From Schumannella sp. 10F1B-5-1 (GTDB taxonomy: Bacteria; Actinomycetota; Actinomycetes; Actinomycetales; Microbacteriaceae), in NCBI RefSeq assembly GCF_006517535.1, contig NZ_VHQH01000036.1, forward strand, positions 467,577 to 531,576: 64,000 bases of DNA, written 5' to 3'. The notes beneath the pieces are model-generated. The model saw only the letters and a list, made by a program, of their open reading frames with translations. It made no database searches and was not told the origin of the DNA. The stretch's first letter is position 1, and each line of letters opens with the position of its first letter. This document shows, piece after piece, positions 39,622 to 47,868 of this stretch. Both the position numbers and the translations under genes were made by a program.

Positions 39622-40257
39622 TCAGCGACCCGCGAGTCCCAGTGGGGCGACGACGACGTCGAGATCGTCGAGGAATCCCTCCGGGTCAGAGAGGCCGAAG
39701 GCCGTGCGCTGCAGCACGAACCCGTGCAGCAGAGCCATGACGACCCGGGTCGTGTGATCGAGGTCGAGGTGCCGGTCGACGCGCCCGGACTCCTGTCCCC
39801 GTCGGAGCGCGGCGGCCATCTCGGCGCGCATCGTCTCGAAGCCGGCGGTCGCGCGTGCGCGCAGGTGCTCGTCGCGGAGCAGCTCGGCCCACGCCTGCAC
39901 CGCGCAGTTCAGCAGCTCCCCGACGGGCACGGGCGCTCCGGAGGCGTCGACGGCGACGTCGTCGCTCGCGCTCGTCACGGACGCCCGGATCAGATCGGCG
40001 ACGGTGAGGGGCTCGCCGCGATCGACCGCGCGTTCGAGCGGGGCGAAGATCAGGTGGAACGCGTCGCCGGCGATCTCGAGGATGAGCTCGTCCTTGCCGG
40101 TGAAGTATCGATACGGCGCGCCAGTGGAGACGCCGGCCTCGGCGGCGATGTCGGGCATCGAGGTCTGGTGGAAGCCGTTGCGGGAGAAGCAGCGTCGTGC
40201 CGCCGCGACGATCGCGGCCCGGCGCTGCGCCCGTCGCTCGTCCGTGATCCTCGGCAT
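39622..40257 (-). CDS. TetR family regulator of the decarboxylase module
   Basis: A 211-residue protein. The N-terminal HTH is clear (AARRCFSRNGFHQTSMPDIAAEAGVSTGAPYRYFTGKDEL), and the C-terminal domain is of the TetR_C type with an AFGLSDPEGFLDDLD tail. ATG 40257 has AGGAGA upstream, unlike the leaderless neighbours. It is divergent from the decarboxylase-like genes, and two near-identical palindromes lie between them. It probably represses both directions until an aromatic effector binds. Confidence 0.9.
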   Translation of the reverse strand: MPRITDERRAQRRAAIVAAARRCFSRNGFHQTSMPDIAAEAGVSTGAPYRYFTGKDELILEIAGDAFHLIFAPLERAVDRGEPLTVADLIRASVTSASDDVAVDASGAPVPVGELLNCAVQAWAELLRDEHLRARATAGFETMRAEMAAALRRGQESGRVDRHLDLDHTTRVVMALLHGFVLQRTAFGLSDPEGFLDDLDVVVAPLGLAGR

Positions 40258-40280
40258 CTCATCTCCTGGATCTCGCATCA

Positions 40281-40295
40281 GCGAATGATGATTCA
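40281..40295. promoter_or_regulatory. TetR operator copy 1
   Basis: GCGAATGATGATTCA contains the dyad GAAT-GATG-ATTC. It matches copy 2 at 13 of 15 positions and abuts the -35 TTGACA. Confidence 0.72.
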
Positions 40296-40297
40296 TC

Positions 40298-40331
40298 TTG
40301 ACACACTCCGCATCGAGGCGCATCGTATTCC
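40298..40331 (+). promoter_or_regulatory. Promoter of the decarboxylase operon
   Basis: A consensus -35 TTGACA is at 40298-40303. A weak -10 is either TCGTAT (40323-40328, 19-bp spacer) or TATTCC (40326-40331). The two TetR operators flank it. Confidence 0.55.
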
Positions 40332-40346
40332 GCGAATGGTCATTCA
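40332..40346. promoter_or_regulatory. TetR operator copy 2
   Basis: GCGAATGGTCATTCA contains the dyad GAATG-GT-CATTC. It lies at the expected transcription start of the decarboxylase operon. Confidence 0.72.
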
Positions 40347-40374
40347 CTGAGATGGCCGGATGGAGGACGACGAG

Positions 40375-41376
40375 ATGAGCGACGTGACGCTGAAGATCGG
40401 CGGCTACCGGTACGAGCACACGCGGGCGGTATTCGACGGGGAGATCCCGATCGCCGGGGTGGACCCGGTGTTCACGACCTCGGCGCTGATCTCGGACGTG
40501 TTCGAGCAGATGGCTCGAGGCGAGCTGGATGTGGCGGAATACGGTCTGACGTACTTCCTGCGGAGCTGGGACACGGAGGCGTCGCCGTACCTGGCGCTGC
40601 CGATCTTCCCGAACCGCAACTTCCGTCACGAGGCGCTGTTCGTGTCCGAGCGGAGCGGCATCCGGCGGCCCGAGGATCTCGCCGGGCGGACGATCGGCGA
40701 GTTCGCGCTGTGGGGAAGCGACCCTGGCGTGTGGATGAAGGGCCTGCTGGCCGACGAGTACGGCGTGACGCCGGATCAGTGCCGGTGGATGATCGGCGGC
40801 ACGGATCACCCCGTTCCGGCATTCGACTGGATCCCGCAGCCGGTGCCGGAGGGTGTGCAGGTCGAGCACGCGCCGGACGGCGCAACGCTCGCCGACCTGC
40901 TGGAGTCCGGCGAGATCGACGCGCTGCTCTCCGTCGACGTGCCGCAGCGGCTGCTCGACGGCTCGCCGACCGGCATCCGGCGGCTCTGGCCCGACTACCC
41001 GGAGGTGGAGCGCGACTACCACGCTCGCACCGGGATCTTCCCGATGATGCACGTCGTGGCGATCCGGAAGGAGCTCGTCGCCGAGTACCCCGAGCTGCCG
41101 CGGGCGCTCTACGACGCGTACCTCGCCGCGAAGGACGCGACGGAGGCGTGGTACCTCGATCAGGCGTCGAAGCAGCACATGGGCGTCATCACCCCGTGGT
41201 TCAGCGCGCACTTCGCGGAGAACCGCCGGATCTTCGGCGACGACTGGTGGCCCTACGGCGTGGAGCGGAACCGGAAGGCCGTCGATACCTTCCTCCGGTA
41301 CCACCACGAGCAGGGGCTCTCGCGTGCTCTGCTCACGAGCGAGGTCATCATGGTGCCGTCGCTGCTGGACACCTGA
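40375..41376 (+). CDS. 4,5-dihydroxyphthalate decarboxylase-like protein
   Basis: A 333-residue protein of the periplasmic-binding-like fold without a signal peptide, as in phthalate-pathway decarboxylase Pht5/PhtD. Shared words include MSDVTLKIGGYRYEHTRA at the start, FRHEALFVSERSGIRRPEDLAG, TLADLLESGEIDALLS and RLWPDYPEVERDYHARTGIFPMMH. It probably acts on a hydroxylated aromatic carboxylate in the cytosol. The exact substrate is not readable. ATG 40375 has GGAGG eight bases upstream. It overlaps the next gene by one base (TGATG). Confidence 0.78.
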   Translation: MSDVTLKIGGYRYEHTRAVFDGEIPIAGVDPVFTTSALISDVFEQMARGELDVAEYGLTYFLRSWDTEASPYLALPIFPNRNFRHEALFVSERSGIRRPEDLAGRTIGEFALWGSDPGVWMKGLLADEYGVTPDQCRWMIGGTDHPVPAFDWIPQPVPEGVQVEHAPDGATLADLLESGEIDALLSVDVPQRLLDGSPTGIRRLWPDYPEVERDYHARTGIFPMMHVVAIRKELVAEYPELPRALYDAYLAAKDATEAWYLDQASKQHMGVITPWFSAHFAENRRIFGDDWWPYGVERNRKAVDTFLRYHHEQGLSRALLTSEVIMVPSLLDT

Positions 41377-42377
41377 TGCTGACCGGAACGCGCGTGATCG
41401 CGCTGGAGGAGCATGTGGTGATCCCGGAGCTGCTCGACGCGTGGACGCGGCTCGATCCCGCTGATCGCGACCTGGCATTCGGGCCCGCTGCGGACGGCGA
41501 GACGGGCCGGCGTCTGCTTGAGGTCGGCGACGAGCGCCGCGCGGCGATGACCGCGACCGGGGTCGACGTGCAGGTGCTGTCGCTGACCACGCCGGGTCTG
41601 CAAAACCTGCCGGTCAACGAGGCCGTCGCCCTCCAGCGCGTCGCGAACGACCGGCTCGCAGCGGCGGTGCGCGATGACCCCGTGCATTTCCAGGGACTCG
41701 CCGCGCTCGCGACCTCCGCACCGGACGACGCTGCCGATGAGCTCGTCCGGGCCGTGCGCCGACTCGGCCTCGACGGCGCGATGCTCTACGGGCGCACTGG
41801 TGACCGTGGTCTCGACGACCCGGCGCTCGAGCCGATCTGGTCCGCCGCCGAAGAGCTCCGCGTGCCCCTCCATCTTCACCCGCAGTCGCCGCCGGCGGCG
41901 GTGCGCTCGGCGTACTACGACGGGCTCCCGGACGCTGTGGCGTCAGGGTTCGCCACGCATGCCATCGGCTGGCACTACGACGCCGGCGTGCAGGTGCTGC
42001 GACTCGTGCTCTCCGGGGTCTTCGACCGTCATCCCGGACTCAGACTCGTGGTTGGGCACTGGGGCGAGACGGTGCTGTTCTACCTGGAACGCGCCGCCCC
42101 CCTTGCCGCGCTCGCGCGGCTGCCGCGAACCCTGGACGAGTATGTGCGGACGCACCTCTCCGTGACCCCGAGCGGGATGCTCAGCGAACGGTATCTGCGA
42201 TGGGCGACCGAGGTGATCGGCGTTGACAGGATCCTGTTCGCCACCGACTACCCGTTCGAGGCGGCGTCGACGGCCGGAGCGCGCGACTTCCTGGACCGTG
42301 CGCCGGTGTCGGACCCGGAGGCCGATGCCATTGCCTCCGGCAACTGGGAGGCGCTGAGAGCGAGGATCCGGCGTTGA
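41376..42377 (+). CDS. Amidohydrolase-family decarboxylase (ACMSD/gamma-resorcylate decarboxylase-like)
   Basis: A 333-residue TIM-barrel metalloenzyme. The N-terminal VIALEEHVVIP gives the Glu-x-His ligands of non-oxidative aromatic decarboxylases. LHLHPQSPP supplies a further His, GHWGETVLFYLERA the conserved His/Glu, and FATDYPFE the catalytic Asp. The family removes CO2 from dihydroxybenzoates or related acids using Zn2+ or Mn2+. It is coupled to the dihydroxyphthalate decarboxylase-like gene, suggesting consecutive decarboxylations. No terminator is obvious after it. Confidence 0.82.
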   Translation: MLTGTRVIALEEHVVIPELLDAWTRLDPADRDLAFGPAADGETGRRLLEVGDERRAAMTATGVDVQVLSLTTPGLQNLPVNEAVALQRVANDRLAAAVRDDPVHFQGLAALATSAPDDAADELVRAVRRLGLDGAMLYGRTGDRGLDDPALEPIWSAAEELRVPLHLHPQSPPAAVRSAYYDGLPDAVASGFATHAIGWHYDAGVQVLRLVLSGVFDRHPGLRLVVGHWGETVLFYLERAAPLAALARLPRTLDEYVRTHLSVTPSGMLSERYLRWATEVIGVDRILFATDYPFEAASTAGARDFLDRAPVSDPEADAIASGNWEALRARIRR

Positions 42378-42468
42378 CGCGAGACCGCCGCGTCACAGGG
42401 GTCTGATGCGTCACGATCCGGACCCTTCGTCGTGCGAGCCCCGTCCGATGGGCTCGGCGACGGGCCTC

Positions 42469-42474
42469 TACTCT
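42469..42474 (+). promoter_or_regulatory. -10 hexamer TACTCT that decides the nitrilase-family start
   Basis: Six-base spacer GGAGGG to GTG 42481. An in-frame ATG at 42406 would add 25 residues with no family resemblance. Confidence 0.5.
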
Positions 42475-42480
42475 GGAGGG

Positions 42481-43332
42481 GTGAGCGAGTTCCCCTCCGA
42501 CCCGTCGCCTGTCGTCGACGCCGGCGCCGCCGAGCTGGGCGTCGCCGTGCTGCAGTTCGCTCCGGGAGCCGACGGTGCCGAGAACCTGGCGACGATCGAG
42601 CGGCTCGGCCGACGCGCGGCCACGGCGGGCGCCCGTCTGATCGTCGCGCCCGAGTACTCGTCGTACTTCGTGCCTGCGCTCGACCTCAGCTGGATCGCGA
42701 ACGCCGAGGAGCTCGACGGCCCGTTCGTCACCGGCCTGCAGCGGCTCGCGGCCGAGACGGGCGCGGTCGTCGTCGCCGGGCTGGCGGAGCGCATCCCGGG
42801 CGAGACCGAGCGCTTCGCCAACACCCTCGTCGCGGTCGACGGGGATGCGGTGCTCGCGACCTACCGCAAGATCCACCTCTACGACGCCTTCGGCAGCCGC
42901 GAGAGCGATCGCATCGTGCCGGGGGAGATCGGCGCTCCTGCCGTATTCGACGTCGACGGTGTGCCGGTCGGCCTGCAGACCTGCTACGACCTGCGCTTCC
43001 CCGAGGTGACGCGACGACTCGTCGACGCCGGCGCCGAGCTCGTGCTGCTGCCCAGCGAGTGGGTGCGCGGGCCGCTCAAGGAGTTCCACTGGCGCACGCT
43101 GGTGACGGCGCGCGCGATCGAGAACACCGTCTACGTCGCCGCGGCCGACCACGCCCCGCCGATCGGCGCCGGCAGCAGCATGATCGTCGACCCCATGGGC
43201 GTGCAGCTCGCCGGACTGGGGGAGCAGACCGAGATCGCGGTCGCCCGGATCAGCCGCGCGCGCGTCGCCGAGGTGCGCACCGTGAATCCGGCGCTCGCGC
43301 TGCGGCGGTTCCGGGTCGAGCCGCGCGACTGA
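42481..43332 (+). CDS. Carbon-nitrogen hydrolase (nitrilase superfamily)
   Basis: A 283-residue protein. The catalytic triad is visible as Glu in IVAPEYSSY near residue 60, Lys in YRKIHLYDAFG near 125 and Cys in LQTCYDLRFPE near 164. The Nit/omega-amidase branch is favoured by the CYDLRFPE wording. It would hydrolyse a small amide in the cytosol. Codon use and the GGGGATGCGG word return to the resident pattern here, so it lies outside the module to its left. It converges on a TetR-like gene. Confidence 0.88.
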   Translation: MSEFPSDPSPVVDAGAAELGVAVLQFAPGADGAENLATIERLGRRAATAGARLIVAPEYSSYFVPALDLSWIANAEELDGPFVTGLQRLAAETGAVVVAGLAERIPGETERFANTLVAVDGDAVLATYRKIHLYDAFGSRESDRIVPGEIGAPAVFDVDGVPVGLQTCYDLRFPEVTRRLVDAGAELVLLPSEWVRGPLKEFHWRTLVTARAIENTVYVAAADHAPPIGAGSSMIVDPMGVQLAGLGEQTEIAVARISRARVAEVRTVNPALALRRFRVEPRD

Positions 43333-43339
43333 GGTGCGG

Positions 43340-43371
43340 TCGGCTCGCCGGCTGTGAGCGGGCGAGAGCCG
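43340..43371. terminator. Possible bulged hairpin between convergent genes
   Basis: CGGCTCGCC and GGCGAGAGCCG can pair with a 2-base bulge between the nitrilase-family and TetR-like stops. It is weak evidence for a bidirectional terminator. Confidence 0.35.
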
Positions 43372-43377
43372 CCGTCG

Positions 43378-44010
43378 TCAGCTGAACGTCGAGGCGAGGT
43401 CCTGCGCGTAGGCGTGGTAGATCTCCTTGCCCCGCGTGGTGTCGGCGGCATTCGTGTCGACCAGCTCGCGCAGCGCCTCCTCGATGCCGCGCGCGGCGCG
43501 GTCGAAATCGACCGTCGCGGCGCTCAGCGCCAGCCCCGCCGAGAGCGCCGTGAGGATGGCCGAGACGGTAGGCGGGTGGCTGTCGTGGCGCACCATCCCG
43601 GCCTCCTGCAGGTCGAAGACCAGCTGCTCGGGGATCGCGGTGCGCGGCTGGAACTCGAAACCGTCGATCGCGCTGACGATCCGGCCGAGCGAGCGCGGAT
43701 CGGCGAGATAGAGCTGCCGGATGAACGGGTTCTCGTAGACCGAGATGAGCACGTAGTAGTAGATGCGCGAGAGCATGCCGCCGCGCGGATCGCGGCTGAT
43801 GTTGTCGAGGGCGATGTGCAGCATCCGGTTCGTCTCGCGCTCGAGGGTGCGCACGACGATCCACTCGACGCTCGGCACGAGGGCGGTCAGCTCATCCTCG
43901 GAGCAGTCGAGGTGGCGGGCGATGGAGCGCAGGTCGACACGGTCGAAGCCGTCGTCGATGATCATCCGGACGACGACGTCGATGACCGCATCCAGGTCGA
44001 GGTGCGTCAT
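43378..44010 (-). CDS. TetR-like regulator (atypical HTH)
   Basis: A 210-residue helical protein. Residues 4-50 (DAVIDVVVRMIIDDGFDRVDLRSIARHLDCSEDELTALV) follow a TetR-type HTH, but the recognition helix SEDELTALV is unusual compared with the usual SxxxLYxHF form. The C-terminal region resembles a TetR ligand domain. The target is unknown. The upstream 231-bp gap to the lipoprotein gene contains TAGACT at 44053-44058 (minus), a possible -10 with a 42-base leader. Confidence 0.72.
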   Translation of the reverse strand: MTHLDLDAVIDVVVRMIIDDGFDRVDLRSIARHLDCSEDELTALVPSVEWIVVRTLERETNRMLHIALDNISRDPRGGMLSRIYYYVLISVYENPFIRQLYLADPRSLGRIVSAIDGFEFQPRTAIPEQLVFDLQEAGMVRHDSHPPTVSAILTALSAGLALSAATVDFDRAARGIEEALRELVDTNAADTTRGKEIYHAYAQDLASTFS

Positions 44011-44228
44011 AGCAGGCCTGTCTGTGTGAAGTTCGGGGCTTCGGGTTGGGACAGTCTAGGCAGGCGGTGAACCGTTCTGTTCGCCCCCGATCCTCCCCAG
44101 TGCGGGGGACGTTCTGCGATGGATGTCGGATATCGGCCGCGGCGACGGGCGCTCTCCTCCCCAGACCGCCGCCGGCTCCGGTGTGCACAGTTCGTCCGCT
44201 CCGGCGCTCCCGGGGGCGGCCGCCGACC

Positions 44229-44234
44229 TACCGT
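44229..44234 (+). promoter_or_regulatory. -10 hexamer TACCGT that decides the lipoprotein start
   Basis: Seven-base spacer to ATG 44242. This excludes the longer frame from 44119, whose extra residues would bury the signal peptide. Confidence 0.55.
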
Positions 44235-44241
44235 CGGCGGC

Positions 44242-44802
44242 ATGCCCGCACGCCTCCCGCTCCTCGCCCTCGCCGTGATCGGCGGTCTGCTTCTCACCGG
44301 ATGCGTGGCCGGCGACGGCGCGGCGAGCGAGGGCGCGCCCGCGCCGGAACAAGGAGCCGAGCGCGCCCGGCTCGAGCTGCGGGCGCAGCAGGAGGCCCAC
44401 ACCGCGCTGCGGCGCTATCGCGAGCGCGCCGACGAGGTCGGCGCCTTCGGCTGGGTCGCCCCCGCGTCGCTGCGCGGGCTGGTCGGCGCCCATCGATTCG
44501 AGCGCGAGCAGGCCGACGCCGAGCGGATGCGGGCCGAGGGCTGGGTGCAGGTGGGCCCGACCGTGGTCACGGCGGTCGAGGTGCTCTCCCTCACGGCGGG
44601 ACACGGTCGCATCGGGCGCGTCGTGGCCCAGGCCTGCATCGACGGCAGCGGGGCCCGACTCGTGCGGCTGACCGACGACGATCCACGGCAGCGCGATCTC
44701 AGCGAGCCGAGCGCCCGGATCGTCGAGGTCGACCTGCAGCGGGCGCGGTCCTCGTCGCCGCTGCGCGTCGTCGCGCTGCGCGAGACGGGGGAGGAGTGCT
44801 GA
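44242..44802 (+). CDS. Hypothetical lipoprotein
   Basis: A 186-residue protein with a short signal peptide (MPARLPLLALAVIGGLLLTGC) and lipobox LTGC with Cys21, so it should be lipid-anchored outside the cell. After an Ala/Glu-rich linker, the helical segment ELRAQQEAHTALRRYRERADE and a small beta-rich domain follow. No family was recognised. It ends with a Cys residue (EEC). It precedes the HtrA-like protease by 135 bp in the same direction. Confidence 0.82.
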   Translation: MPARLPLLALAVIGGLLLTGCVAGDGAASEGAPAPEQGAERARLELRAQQEAHTALRRYRERADEVGAFGWVAPASLRGLVGAHRFEREQADAERMRAEGWVQVGPTVVTAVEVLSLTAGHGRIGRVVAQACIDGSGARLVRLTDDDPRQRDLSEPSARIVEVDLQRARSSSPLRVVALRETGEEC

Positions 44803-44937
44803 GGCGAGGCGCGTCGCGGCGCGGGTCGTGGCTCGCGACGTTCACGAAGGAAGGCTGAAGTACGCTCCCAGGGTCGACATAGAGATCGCACATCCAGCGC
44901 CGCGAATCTGGCACCGCTGGAAAGGAGCACCACCGAC

Positions 44938-46584
44938 ATGACCGAGAACTCCCGCACCCCTGACGAGGAGCCCACCGGCTCGACCGCGCCCGGCTCGTCG
45001 GAAGCCGGCTCGACCGACGCGGCGACCGCGCCGCAGGTCGACGCCGACAGCTCCGCCCCCGCCGCCCCCGCTCCGACTCCGGCGCAGCCGGCGTTCGGCT
45101 ACGGCGCCGAGCAGAGCGGCGACCACAGCGCCTACGCGGCCCCCGCCGCCTTCGGCGCCCCGGCGTCGCACTCGCCCGCCTCGGCGACGCAGCCCGTCGG
45201 CGCGACCCAGCCGGCTCCGGCCCCGCACGCGGCCCCGACCTTCGCCGCCCCCGCCGAGGCCGGCGCATCCGCTCCGGGCGCCTCATTCGGTCCGGCTGCC
45301 GCCGCGCCCGACTACGCCTACGCGACCGCTCAGCCCGGCGTCACCGGCAGCGGCGCGCCGGCTCCGAAGACACGCAAGCGCTCCGCCGCGGTGCCGATCA
45401 TCGCCGCTCTGGCGATCGGCGCCGTGCTCGGCGGCGCCAGCGGCGCCGGGGTGACGGCCGCGACCATGTCGTCGCTGGTCGGCACGACGAGCGCGGACTC
45501 CGCCCGACCCACCACGGTGACGGTCAACGACTCGACATCGGTCAACCAGACCACCGCGGTCGCGGCGAAGGCGACCCCCTCGGTCGTGACGATCTCCGCC
45601 TCGTCGACGAGCGCCGCCGGCACCGGCTCGGGCGTCATCCTCGACGACAAGGGCTACATCCTCACCAACACGCACGTCGTCACGCTCGACGGCGCCTCGG
45701 GCGACGCGACGATCGAGGTCACCCTCAGCGACGGCCGCATCTTCGCGGGCAAGGTCGTGGGCACCGACCCGACGGTCGACCTCGCGGTCGTGAAGATCGA
45801 GGCCGATGACCTCACTCCGATCACCTTCGGCGACTCCGACAAGCTCAACGTCGGCGATGCGGCGATCGCGATCGGAGCCCCGCTCGGCCTGTCGAACACG
45901 GTCACCGACGGCATCGTCAGCGCACTCGACCGCAGCATCCAGATCGCCTCCTCGGCCGCGCCCGACACGGGCGACCAGAACCAGGGCGGCAACGGCGGCA
46001 GCGACGACGGCAGCCCCTTCGACTTCTGGAACAACCAGCAGGGCGGCAGCTCGTCGAGCGGCGCCACCAGCTCGATCTCGATCCCGGTCATCCAGACCGA
46101 CGCATCCATCAACCCCGGCAACTCGGGCGGTGCGCTCGTCGATGACGAGGGCAAGCTCATCGGAATCAACGTGGCGATCGCGAGCGCCGGCGGCAGCTCC
46201 TCGTCGAGCAGCCAGTCCGGCTCCATCGGGGTCGGCTTCTCGATCCCGGCGAACCTCGCCAAGCGCGTCGCCGACGAGATCATCGCGAACGGCACCGCCA
46301 CGCACGGCCTGCTCGGCGCCTCGGTCTCCGACGCCACGCTGAAGAGCAGCAGCACCGTCGGCGCCGTCATCGCCGAGACCCCGGTCTCGGGCGGCGCCGC
46401 CGAGAAGGCGGGCCTGCAGAAGGGCGACGTCGTCACCGAGTTCGACGGCCACCCGATCACGAGCGCGACCGACCTGACAGCGCAGGTGCGCGCCGAGGCC
46501 GGCGGCTCGACCGCGAAGCTCACCTACGTGCGCGACGGTCGTGCCACGACGGTCGAGGTCACGCTGGGCACCTACTCCAGCTGA
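44938..46584 (+). CDS. HtrA/DegP-like membrane serine protease with PDZ domain
   Basis: A 548-residue protein. The N-terminal 140 residues are cytosolic, Pro/Ala-rich and low in complexity. One membrane helix lies near 148-170. The trypsin-like domain has His in ILTNTHVV (about 246), Asp in TVDLAVVKI (about 281) and Ser in NPGNSGGAL (about 394). A Gly/Ser/Asn-rich insert of roughly 45 residues precedes the Ser. A PDZ domain ends the chain (KAGLQKGDVVTEFDGHPI). It is expected to do envelope protein quality control. ATG 44938 has AAAGGAG upstream. Confidence 0.92.
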   Translation: MTENSRTPDEEPTGSTAPGSSEAGSTDAATAPQVDADSSAPAAPAPTPAQPAFGYGAEQSGDHSAYAAPAAFGAPASHSPASATQPVGATQPAPAPHAAPTFAAPAEAGASAPGASFGPAAAAPDYAYATAQPGVTGSGAPAPKTRKRSAAVPIIAALAIGAVLGGASGAGVTAATMSSLVGTTSADSARPTTVTVNDSTSVNQTTAVAAKATPSVVTISASSTSAAGTGSGVILDDKGYILTNTHVVTLDGASGDATIEVTLSDGRIFAGKVVGTDPTVDLAVVKIEADDLTPITFGDSDKLNVGDAAIAIGAPLGLSNTVTDGIVSALDRSIQIASSAAPDTGDQNQGGNGGSDDGSPFDFWNNQQGGSSSSGATSSISIPVIQTDASINPGNSGGALVDDEGKLIGINVAIASAGGSSSSSSQSGSIGVGFSIPANLAKRVADEIIANGTATHGLLGASVSDATLKSSSTVGAVIAETPVSGGAAEKAGLQKGDVVTEFDGHPITSATDLTAQVRAEAGGSTAKLTYVRDGRATTVEVTLGTYSS

Positions 46585-46601
46585 CCCGCACGCAGCTCCG
46601 A

Positions 46602-46640
46602 CTCGGGGCCGCCCGCCATCCCCTGGCGTGCGGCCCCGAG
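46602..46640 (+). terminator. Terminator after the HtrA-like gene
   Basis: An 11-bp stem (CTCGGGGCCGC at 46602-46612, GCGGCCCCGAG at 46630-46640) is extended inward by CGCCA/TGGCG. No T-tract follows. Confidence 0.75.
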
Positions 46641-46688
46641 CCATGTCTGGTGCCGACACGGACACGGATCGGGTTCTCGGCCGACTGC

Positions 46689-46694
46689 TAGGCT
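46689..46694 (+). promoter_or_regulatory. -10 hexamer TAGGCT for the glycosyltransferase
   Basis: It lies 50 bp before ATG 46745. The leader holds GGGAG as a ribosome-binding site. Confidence 0.45.
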
Positions 46695-46744
46695 CGCGAC
46701 GAGTCGGCGCACGGTCGACGATCCGCCCGGACCGGGAGAGCACG

Positions 46745-47821
46745 ATGGACCCGACTCCGTCTGACGCCCCCGCCCTGCCTCCCCTCGCGGAGCAGCCGGG
46801 GGTCTCCTATGTCATGCCGGTGCTCAACGAGGCGGGCTACATCGAGTCGGCCGTCGCGAGCATCCTCGCTCAGGGGAATCCGGGCGAGAGCGAGCTCGTG
46901 CTGGCGCTCGGCCCGTCGACCGACGGCACCGACGCGATCGTGCAGCGGCTGGCCGCGGCCGAGCCGCGCATCCGCATCGTCGACAACCCGCAGAGCGACA
47001 TCCCGATCGGCCTCAACCGCGCGATCGCCGCGAGCTCGCATCCCGTGATCGTGCGGGTGGATGCGCACACCGAGCTCGCCGAGGGATACACGCTCCGCGG
47101 CGTCGAGACGCTGCGCCGCACGGGAGCGGCGAGCCTGGGCGGCGTCATGCAGGCGACGGGCAGGCCCGGCGTGCAGGCGGCTGTGGCGCGGGCCTACAAC
47201 AGCCGCTTCGGTCTCGGCGGCGGCGCGTACCACGGCGGCGACGACGTGCCCGAGGGGCCCGCCGAGTCGGCCTACATGGGCATCATGCGCCGCGAGGCGG
47301 TGGATGCGGTGGGCGGCTTCGACGAGACGCTGCGCCGCGGCGAGGACTGGGAGTTCAACCACCGTCTGCGTCGCGCGGGCTACCTGGTCTGGCTCGACCC
47401 GAAGCTCGAGGTCACGTACTGGCCGCGCAGCACCTTCGCGCGTCTGGCGCGGCAGTTCCTCGCGACGGGCATCTGGCGCGGCGAGCTGGTCCGCCGTCTC
47501 GGCGGCAGCAACCCGGTGCGCTTCTTCGCCCCTCCGGTGCTGCTGCTGTCGCTCGTCGTCTCGGTCGTGCTGCTGCCGCTGCACGCGACCGGCGTGCTCC
47601 ACGGCGCTCTCGGCTGGATCCTCGCGCTCGCCTACCTCGGTCCGCTCGCCTACCTCGCCCTGCTGGTGCTGGCGGCGGCGACGACGAGCGGCTCGCTCGC
47701 CGACCGCATCCGATTCGCCGGCGTGCTCGCCGTCATGCACCTGAGCTGGGCGTGGGGCTTCGTCGTGGGGCTGCTGCGCGGCGCGCGCGACGCCGTCGAC
47801 ACGAGTCGCACCGAGTCCTGA
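46745..47821 (+). CDS. Family 2 glycosyltransferase with C-terminal membrane helices
   Basis: A 358-residue protein. The GT-A fold is marked by VSYVMPVLNEAGYIESAVASIL at the N-terminus, the nucleotide-binding VRVDAHTEL (DxD-like) near residue 100 and RRGEDWEFNHRLRRAGY near 200. Two or three hydrophobic helices follow from about residue 260. The layout resembles succinoglycan/ExoA-type transferases that build surface polysaccharide. It opens the phosphopolymer cluster and converges with the two-domain TagF-like gene. Confidence 0.88.
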   Translation: MDPTPSDAPALPPLAEQPGVSYVMPVLNEAGYIESAVASILAQGNPGESELVLALGPSTDGTDAIVQRLAAAEPRIRIVDNPQSDIPIGLNRAIAASSHPVIVRVDAHTELAEGYTLRGVETLRRTGAASLGGVMQATGRPGVQAAVARAYNSRFGLGGGAYHGGDDVPEGPAESAYMGIMRREAVDAVGGFDETLRRGEDWEFNHRLRRAGYLVWLDPKLEVTYWPRSTFARLARQFLATGIWRGELVRRLGGSNPVRFFAPPVLLLSLVVSVVLLPLHATGVLHGALGWILALAYLGPLAYLALLVLAAATTSGSLADRIRFAGVLAVMHLSWAWGFVVGLLRGARDAVDTSRTES

Positions 47822-47847
47822 CCGGCGACTCGTGGACCGCCGGCCCT

Positions 47848-47861
47848 GAACCGGCCGGTTC
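47848..47861. terminator. Perfect 14-bp palindrome between convergent genes
   Basis: GAACCGGCCGGTTC is its own reverse complement and lies between the glycosyltransferase stop and the TagF-like stop at 47869. A loop-free palindrome is a weak terminator on its own. Confidence 0.4.
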
Positions 47862-47868
47862 GCCGGCC

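Noticed and set aside
39344-42480. Integrative element with attachment repeats at tRNA-fMet
   Set aside because: No second copy of the tRNA 3' end, no integrase and no other mobility gene were seen. Only the weaker claim of an acquired gene module is kept.
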